The notes under the pieces: model-generated
What the model saw: the letters and a program-made list of their open reading frames with translations, nothing else
What the model was told of the DNA's origin: nothing
The model's database searches: none
Translations under genes and position numbers: made by a program
In this document: positions 56,670 through 64,000 of the stretch, piece after piece
Numbering within the stretch: position 1 is the first letter of the stretch
Layout: each line of letters begins with the position of its first letter
Assembly: GCA_028673005.1 (NCBI GenBank)
Contig: CM054114.1
Coordinates: 18,723,137 to 18,787,136 of the forward strand
DNA: 64,000 nucleotides
Reading direction: 5' to 3'
DNA from: Tanypteryx hageni
Taxonomy: Eukaryota; Arthropoda; Insecta; Odonata; Petaluridae

Positions 56670-57100
56670 TTAACTTACAATTATTGACAGAAATATCCTT
56701 TCGAAAAACGTAGGAATGCTCGTATCAATAGAAATCCACATTAAAATAAAGAGATTTGTATTACACCACGCACAATGGCAATAGTTTCTTTAATCACGTT
56801 GCTATTATGGACGCTTGTAATTTGTTCAGATTCGCTTCAACAATATAAATACAGAAAAGGAAAGCTAAGGTTATATAGTATAAATAATGTGATAACTGTT
56901 GCCAAAATAATGAAATTATAAAAATAAACAACCAAAAGAAAACAATTTTAAAAAATAAATAAATATGAAAAATGCCACTAATCTATATATCTATCTTCCC
57001 TCGATAATCTGGTGGCCGAGGTGAGCAAATCACTCGTCTTACGCGATGGATATCTTAGGTGAGGTGCTTCCAACCCTGCAAGCAGCTTTGGATTTTTTCA
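56670..57100. other. Unannotated AT-rich DNA
   Basis: I see nothing recognisable. Confidence 0.5.
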
Positions 57101-57101
57101 G

Positions 57102-57105
<4 letters not shown>

Positions 57106-57161
<56 letters not shown>
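57106..57161. repeat. (TA)n microsatellite
   Basis: About 28 TA units, at the start of a family I copy. Confidence 0.97.
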
Positions 57162-57165
<4 letters not shown>

Positions 57166-57970
57166 GACGTTATTATAAAAGTTTGTAATGAAAGGCAATG
57201 TGTGTGTGTGTACAGCATATCTCGAAAACCAAGAAACTTAGAGATTTTAAATTGGTACACGTGCATGTGCATCTCTTGGCCAGAATTTTTATTTTTGCAC
57301 GGAATGGGGAAGTGGGGGTGCAATTTCCCATAGGATAAAAGATAAAATCAATTTTTCGACTTAAAGGCTTTTACTCTTTTGCAAATTAAAATTAGACGCA
57401 ATTTACCTACGATCTTCGGACCTAAACCGTTTGAACGAAAAATAAATAAAGTTTCTTATTCCTATCGTCACATTTTGCCTACTATACAACATTGCTCAAG
57501 TTATACGTTTCAGTCATATTTATTGTAAAAATTTAAGCTTGTTAACAACATGCTGCCATGCCGACCGTTTCATTGTTAAACCTCGAGATTGTGTTGTCGC
57601 CTTAATCCTTATACTCTATGCATAAGGAATGCGTGCTTTGAACGCTTTAATACGAGAGAGAGAGAGAAGAAGAGAAAGAAAGCAAGAAGGGAGAGAGACA
57701 GAAAGGGAGGGAGAGAGAGACAAAATTAAATGTTCCGTAAATTAAAAATTATTTTGAGTGTATAAGAATTGCATAGCGTAATGTCTTTCTTTGTCATACA
57801 ATTTATATTTGCACAATACTATTTTTACTCTCTGGAACACACAATCAGTTATGTGAATTTTATATTTATTGTTAACTTTTTACTGCCTATCAAAGTTGGA
57901 TTTTTATTTCAATTTGAACTTAATACTTATTTCACGCATACTTGTCATATTTGAAGGACAATTACACTAG
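57106..57970 (+). mobile_element. Helitron-like family I, most complete copy
   Basis: From the TA microsatellite it runs through a (GT)n stretch, ACATTGCTCAAGTTATACGT, ATTGTTAAACCTCGAGATTG, a GA-rich tract (57654-57722) and the shared 3' region. It ends GACAATTACACTAG (CTAG 57967-57970) followed by T, with a degenerate hairpin (CTTGTCATATTTGAAGG). The 63.35-63.72-kb sequence matches its middle part. The 5' end is uncertain because the microsatellite obscures it. Confidence 0.6.
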
Positions 57971-57974
57971 TACC

Positions 57975-58515
57975 GTAATAAGTCTGTTGCATCAAATGTT
58001 TGCGTTTTTTATGAAATACGCGACAGATGTAGGCGCATCATATGGTCTACATATGTAGACCCTAAGCCTAGCGTGGAAGATACGACCATTATTTTCGTCT
58101 TATCTCATAGGACGCAGAGAGAGTACTTGCTAAAAAAGAATACTATCTCGAAGCACGTTGTGGAGTATCGCGATAGAAGTTGGGTTTAAAAATGATGCAT
58201 CACCGCACGGGATGTTGGGAGTATGTTTTGGGACTTTTAAGCCTTCAACACATATGATTCGAATGGGAAGAAAAAAAGAGTTAATAACTGAAAACGGAGT
58301 TCCATAAGATTTGAACCTCTGGAGTGCACGCAAGTTATTCCCGTTGGGGTTCGTTCGTGAATGGAAATAAATAAAATATCTAACTAGTTCTGACGCGGGC
58401 TAATGTTACGTGAATTCGGTCTCACCGTAGAATTATGCAAGGATGTGGAAAAGGGTAAAAACAAATTAGTGGAGTTAGTTCAAATTAGGGCGTTTTATCG
58501 ATTAGCTTTTTAAAT
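57975..58515. other. Unannotated DNA
   Basis: A B-box-like AGAGGTTCAAATCTTATGG occurs on the minus strand near 58301-58319, but no A box is clear. The minus frame at 58130-58333 has no domain. Confidence 0.4.
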
Positions 58516-58519
58516 ACTA

Positions 58520-59379
58520 AGGTAAGTGCGCCAAATAAGGCCACCCTATCGTTTGAAACCATATTATTTTTAATATATTCTGTAGAAATTCCCGTAGAAA
58601 TTTATGTATCAACTTCAATGTATCTTGAATTAATTCCTGGCATCGAACGCAGCAAATATTTATTTTTATTTATCCTAAAAATTCGATTGAAAAAACTTAC
58701 ATAGTGGCCTCATTAGGCAGACATGGTCCAAATAAGGACAATGTGTGATTGTTGATGAAAAGTATACGCATTTATTATAGAAACTGTTTTAAATATACAT
58801 TATAACTAAAATACGGTTTACTGATGAGCAAAACTGACATTATTTTACATAACCATACTATAGTTAGAATTTGATGGAATAAATCACTACGAAGATTATA
58901 TTTGAAAAAAGAATTTATTTACTCAGAATCTGACAAACATGAAAGACATCTAAAAAACTGAGGCTTGTCTTTTTTGTGACGCCAATGCATTTATCATGAA
59001 CATAGGTTTTACATGTAGTGCAAAGGATCATGTCTGTAATTTTGTCCTCATTATAAATGCCAGAAAACCATACCTGGCTACACACGACGTTTATTCATAT
59101 ATACAAAGAATGTGCATTCACATCAAAACATCATGAACAGGACGCCTTGCTTAATAAACTATATAAACCCATCGCATAGAATCGTTGGCGTCCTCTTCTT
59201 CAGATAAAGCATGATAATCTGAGCAATCGCATGTCTGCCGTACATATTTTTGTTCTTTTGCCGTCAGATGGTGCTTAGCTCCAGTAAGAAAAGACATCTA
59301 GCGACAAAGATGTGAATTACTATGAAATACCAATGGGTGGCCTTATTGGTCTACATGGCCTTATTTGGCGCACTTACCT
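58520..59379. mobile_element. TA-flanked TIR element, 860 bp, non-coding
   Basis: Both ends read AGGTAAGTGCGCCAAATAAG followed by GCCA, a perfect inverted match of 24 bp (58520-58543 and 59356-59379). TA flanks each side (58518-58519, 59380-59381), as for Tc1/mariner-superfamily or pogo-type insertion. Extra internal GGCC/CCAAATAAGG-type sequences occur near 58708 and 59337. No transposase coding is visible, so this is a MITE-like derivative. Confidence 0.85.
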
Positions 59380-59475
59380 TATCATATGCGTAGAGAATCG
59401 CATATCGTTAATAAATATGAAACTAAAAATTAGCGATTGTCAATATAACAACTTCAAAAATAAGTACTTAACTAA

Positions 59476-59580
59476 GGTATCTCCAGTAGCCGGAAAATAG
59501 GTCAAAACAGTGTTGTAGAATCTGTTATCGGCGAATATCACTAATGGCGGCTGCCTGGGAGCCGAAATGCATGTATATTT
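59476..59580. repeat. Core dispersed repeat, copy 8
   Basis: It starts GGTATCTCCAGTAGCCG, as at 19274. It then carries GGCGAATATCACTAATGGCG and GGGAGCCGAAATGCATG, a diverged minus-strand core. Confidence 0.6.
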
Positions 59581-61384
59581 TGTTCATGACCTCTTTAAGA
59601 TACCACCTATGGTTTGATCTTATTTTTTTAATTTCATTTATAAATTCTTTTGTGTGATCATTTTTAAACCACATAACGAGCCCGATTATTCTGTATTGGA
59701 TGAACAAAGCAAGTTGATTTCACGATTTATTTTATCGAGGTTAAAATAAGGAGATTTCAATTTGCGTAGAAAAGTCAGTCGGATTTTATTTTGTTCCAAC
59801 ATAAAACCTCTTACCTTATTTTCCGTATATACCTAAGTATTTTTCACAAAGTGTAAGGCTTCATATTTATTACTCATGATAAAAAGCAACCTATTTACAG
59901 TCGTTCAAAAATCGTCATTTCTGGACGAATGCCGCTGATTGAGCTTATTCAAGTCTCTTTCATACTGTATTTCTTTTAGAATTTTAGTTTCAGAATAAAA
60001 AGAAATAATAGGTATTTTCTTTCATGCTTTTTAAAGAAGGATTTTATTGAAGAAATGATCAGAAAATTCTTTAGATTTATAATATTTTTGTCCCTAGCCT
60101 TGTAAAAGTTCGCCCCAGCCTTGCGTATATCGTTTACAATGTAACCATTCTTAGGTGGGCTGGGAATATCAAATAATGCTAGATGTATTAGAGAGAGAAA
60201 GGGGGTGGGGGGAGAACAATTGGCAAGAGACAAATCAAAAGTATCTGATTGTGGGTCTTCTCCCTCTACCCCGGAGGTAGTAATCTATTATATGTAATGG
60301 CGTATTTGAAATTGATGCATTAGATCGGGTTACTCTGTAACAATTCCAACTCCCAATAATTGTTCTCTCTTTCGTTACCCACAGTAAAAGGTTATATCCA
60401 TCTTAATTTACAAAATTCTAGGTGCGTATTATACACGATGATAAAACAATTGACTTTTCACTTATGGAAATATGGATACATATTATATTTGAAAAATTAC
60501 GGCAAATTATCGAAAAAGCATTATTGTAAACATTTTCAGAGTATTTTTTAGATATTTGATTCGCTGCATAGATTTGCACGTCTTTCTCTAGTCTTAGGCA
60601 CAAAATATAGACATTAAAAATTGATGGTGATAGATTTTCCATGTCATATATTTAGCCTTGAAAAACTTAAATGATATGTGTATTTTGATTATTTTTGGAA
60701 TCTTTATAAATAACTAGGGTATGAACTCCAGTCTTTGAATAGAAGAATTGACTTTTAAAAATTTTTACCCCAAATTCTTTTGAGAGTTTTAACTAGAATA
60801 CTAGAAGAAAGTTTTTTGGTGGAGAAATTAAACGGTTTTATCTAAAAAAGTTATTATATAGGTATTATAAATTTAAAATATGTTCAAATTTGGTTTATTT
60901 CCTTTTGATTTATGTATGATGATAGGAAAATATAAAATTCATCTAGATTATTCAATATACTGTAGAGTTTCTCAGTTAGAGGTTAATGTGAAAGTCCTCG
61001 AAAATTATAAGACCATGAAAATTCAATAGAAAAATATATAATTAGCTACAAATTGAGACATTATTATTATTTTTCACTCACTGTTTTAATATTGCATGGA
61101 TTCTGCCCAATTAATCTAATTATTTAAGTTTATTAGTGTTTTTTAATTGCATGTAGCTCTGGAATGTACTGTGATTGTCTTTTGGATGGGAAGCTTTTTA
61201 ATTATAACTTCAAGAGTTTATTGTGGCATCACTGGGTTTCCCATATTTCCAATTATGGAAAGCGGGATATTGTGAGTCGGAGGAGGAGAATGGAGTTACG
61301 AAAATTATTCTTTCGAGGAAGAAGAATTGCTCATACTGCATTAATAACATGGGCATAATAATTGATTCATTAAGCTTTCCTTCG
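59581..61384. other. Unannotated AT-rich DNA
   Basis: I see no gene or repeat that I can support. Confidence 0.5.
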
Positions 61385-61860
61385 TGACATCCGCCCGTCC
61401 GCCCTCACGCCTTTATCAGGGAAGAATTGACTGAACCGATTTCAACCTAATTTTTGCACATAGAATCTCCACATAAATACATGACCAAAAGGACATTTTT
61501 GGACCGGATCGACTGCAAGTTAAACTGTTTGGTTATCGTGAATTTGGAAGGAATTGGCTGAACGGATTTCAGTTACATTTGTATATATGATTGGAACAAC
61601 ATACCATAATGAAATCAAGATGTTTAAAGCGGAACTATAGGTCAGAGCCACCACAGTAAAAAGTAAAATATTATTTCTCTTACAGGTATTTCAGGAAAAC
61701 TGACCGAATTGATTATAAATTTGTATTATATGGCATATATAATCTTCATAAAAATAAATAATCAAAATAGCATATTTCAACTGGGTTGACTAAACAGGGC
61801 TATCACAATGTCAGTTTTAGTAAATAATATAATAAACTTTTGATTATATTTTGTTATTTC
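61385..61860 (+). repeat. Partial copy of the 145-bp array
   Basis: It begins with CCGCCCGTCCGCCC, then GAACCGATTTCAACC, GACATTTTTGGACC, GAATTTGGAAGGAATTGGCT, and two later units ending CCACCACAGTAAAAAG and GGCTATCACAATGTCAG. The order matches 46.13-46.93 kb. It continues to CGATTATACTACGTCGAATT, also present at 47.1 kb. Confidence 0.75.
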
Positions 61861-63117
61861 AAAGCAAATGTATTAGTATACGATTATACTACGTCGAATT
61901 TGACTTCTGTAACACGGGAAACTCGTTTACACCCGTACTTGCTTATTGCTGAACGCGTGTAGTAGTAAAAATACGTTATACTAACAAAACATGAAAACGA
62001 AATTTGTACATTTTGAATTGTTGATTCAAAAATTCAGAATCTGAACATATCTTTTTGATGCAGTTGCCTTATAATGTTGTTTTATTTATGATACAAAAAA
62101 TAAAAACAAATGCAGCGACAGCGAAATCATCATAAAAGTGGAACTAAATTCCGACTCTAGCTATAGATGATAAGTAATAATTATTTTTACTACATTATTG
62201 ATATCATTTTATTTAAATGCGCCAAGTAACTTTCTCTCCTCGGTAGTATCTAGATGTATTTCGAAATCAATGCATGTAAAATCAAATTCTTGCTCAAACA
62301 TTAGTTTACATCCCGCCCCGCGCGAGCACGGCGACCTCTAATCTATGTCCGAAATTCGGATTATAAACGCAGCTGTGTTGCCATCCTCTTGCGGATGACC
62401 CTGAGTTGCAGCGCTTCTGTTTGCTCGGTTGAGAATTTTCGACCGTGTGGCCAAAATTTTCATTTCGAGAATGTCGCAACATGCTAAAATTTCGAACATT
62501 TTATGTCCCGGCTAAAAAGCGGCAGAACGAGGGATTTCGTTTGCAAGATCGGGATTTCCCCGCCCAAATCGGGAGGGTTGCCAACCATAGGCCTAACCCG
62601 CAAATAAATTTATATTTACTTTAAAACTTGGTAACTATCTCTTAAAATTCTGAAAGCTTTTGCTAGACTATTCCTAATAAGATCGGTCGTAGCTTCTTTC
62701 CCTTTCATTGAAAATCATTGTCCTGGTTGCTATGGTAGCTGAAGTTCTTTATTGTTGAGCATCTGCTTTTTCCGATTATAAACATATTTCTTCATCAATT
62801 CGGCACCGATTTGAATTTAGTCGTAAAAAATAAGAAACCACATTCATTTAGCTATAGAATAGTTTTCGTTCCGAGATTATCTCTGAATTTTAACTAATTT
62901 AAAAATGCAAATTTATGAAACTCTGCACAGATTTCCATGTTTTTCTTATGAAGAGTCGAAATGAAACATTGGGGTCAATAATACCCCACTAAAAATTTGG
63001 AATTTTCGATTTTCTGATTGGTTGAACCTAATAACCTATAATCTTGCCAAATTTCTGGTCCGTGGCATATCTAGAATTACCTTCTGTAAAAAGCAGCTAT
63101 TTATAATAATATTTATA
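61861..63117. other. Unannotated DNA with one repeat-like end
   Basis: The GC-richer part at 62310-62595 ends AAATCGGGAGGGTTGCCAAC, which resembles MITE termini, but no partner end was found. Confidence 0.45.
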
Positions 63118-63298
63118 ACACACACACGCGCGCACGCACGCGCGCACTCGCACACGCGCGCACACGCACGCACGCGCACACACGCGCACACATGCCCACA
63201 CACGCACGCACACGCACGCACACACACGCACACACACGCACACACACGCACACACAGACACACAGAGACATACGGGAACACACACAGACACACACACA

Positions 63299-63343
<45 letters not shown>
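63118..63343. repeat. Compound (CA/CG)n-(TA)n microsatellite
   Basis: An alternating purine-pyrimidine CACACG, CGCGCA and CACACA tract at 63118-63300 passes into about 21 TA units at 63302-63343. Long open frames in all three minus phases are artefacts of it. Confidence 0.97.
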
Positions 63344-63348
<5 letters not shown>

Positions 63349-63720
63349 CCTTAATCTATCTGTCAATCCGTCCGTTGGTCCGTCCGCCGGAACGCTTTAT
63401 ACAAATCCCCATAAGATCACACTTAAAAATCCCTTTTTTGCTTGCAGGCTTTTTTTATTCTTTTGCCAAATTAAATTAGAAATAATTGATCTACTTTCTT
63501 CGCACATGAATCATTTTAAAGAAAAATAAACATAGATTCTTATTTTTATCGTTCAAAATCGCTCAAGTTATACATTTTAATCCTATTTATTTTAAAATTT
63601 TAAGCTTTTTATCGATATGTTACTTTGCCGGCCGTGTCATTGTTAAACCTCGAGATTGTATTGTGTCCCTTATACTATATGCGTAAATACGTGTTTCGAA
63701 TGCCTTAGTATGAGAGGGAA
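63344..63720 (+). repeat. Partial family I copy
   Basis: After CCGTCCGTTGGTCCGTCCGC, the sequence matches 57360-57660: CTTTTGCCAAATTAAATTAG, AATCGCTCAAGTTATACATT, GTCATTGTTAAACCTCGAGA and CGAATGCCTTAGTATGAGAG. Confidence 0.72.
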
Positions 63721-64000
63721 GGTCAACATATTCCTACAGTTTTGTCTGAGGAAACAAAATTCACACAAAAATTCTTTAATTGCTGTTTGTGGTGCGAACA
63801 TAGGGTCTTAAAAATTTTTGTAAATATCAATCAATCCTTTCACACTCGAAAACATGCTGGCCTTCGTCACCCAATGCAGTAGAAAGTAGTCTAATTCTGT
63901 ATTACCCGTCGAGAGCATACTTTCTATCTAAAGAAACATTTCTAAAATCCTGGAAATATTTTTCAATGATCCATTGAGCGAAGCGTATCTTCACTTGGTT
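63721..64000. other. Unannotated DNA
   Basis: I see nothing recognisable to the end of the window. Confidence 0.5.

Noticed and set aside
63022..63354. Histidine/threonine-rich frame and cysteine/valine-rich frames opposite
   Set aside because: They are artefacts of the CA/CG microsatellite.
1..64000. CRISPR array, bacterial defence locus or prophage
   Set aside because: No regularly spaced direct repeats with unique spacers, no Shine-Dalgarno-preceded gene clusters, and the content is eukaryotic retroelements and DNA transposons throughout.

Overview
This window looks like AT-rich, repeat-dominated nuclear DNA from an animal, most probably an arthropod. I infer this from the element families seen: CR1/Jockey-type LINEs with (CTACAT)n or (TATC)n tails, BED-finger hAT transposons, a mariner-like element, Helitron-like ends, tRNA-derived SINEs and many dinucleotide microsatellites. 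I could not find one intact protein-coding gene, any bacterial-style operon, a functional tRNA or rRNA gene, or a CRISPR array. Almost every open frame is short, low-complexity, or part of a decayed transposon. The window reads as intergenic or intronic DNA built from nested and eroded mobile elements.

Layout. 1-4 kb: a 61-bp-arm inverted repeat, an hAT-like fragment and an 1801-bp hAT transposon with TIRs, 8-bp target duplication and a broken CGGBP1/BED-type transposase. 5-9 kb: diverged tandem repeats and otherwise unrecognised DNA. 9.2-12.3 kb: a LINE on the minus strand (endonuclease plus reverse transcriptase), with all key motifs visible but several frameshifts and stops. 12.7-14.2 kb: a second hAT-type element. 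14.6-19 kb: LINE fragments and a TA/CA microsatellite. 19-23 kb: two short non-autonomous hAT elements with 8-bp target duplications and copies of a recurring core repeat. 24-30 kb: dispersed repeats, a tRNA-Arg-related SINE and a SINE whose 3' end matches a LINE tail. 30.4-31.5 kb: a mariner-like element with about 260-bp terminal inverted repeats and a truncated transposase. 32-45 kb: dispersed repeats, a second LINE copy, a G-rich 17/34-bp minisatellite, one hAT MITE and another tRNA-type SINE. 45.75-47.47 kb: a Helitron-like non-autonomous element carrying a roughly 145-bp tandem array. 48.6-50.7 kb: about 550-bp diverged inverted repeats flanking a 141-codon open frame, the most unusual structure here. 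52-58 kb: a foldback element, a SINE, further dispersed repeats, and a LINE inserted into a Helitron-like copy. 58.5-59.4 kb: a TA-flanked TIR element. 59-64 kb: repeat fragments and a long CA/CG/TA microsatellite.

The parts do not form a host pathway. The interactions visible are between transposons: a SINE shares its 3' tail with the LINE at 55-56 kb, MITEs presumably depended on hAT transposases supplied elsewhere, and Helitron-like elements carry tandem arrays and host later insertions. All coordinates and motifs were read by eye; element-family names come from motif recognition, not from a database search.
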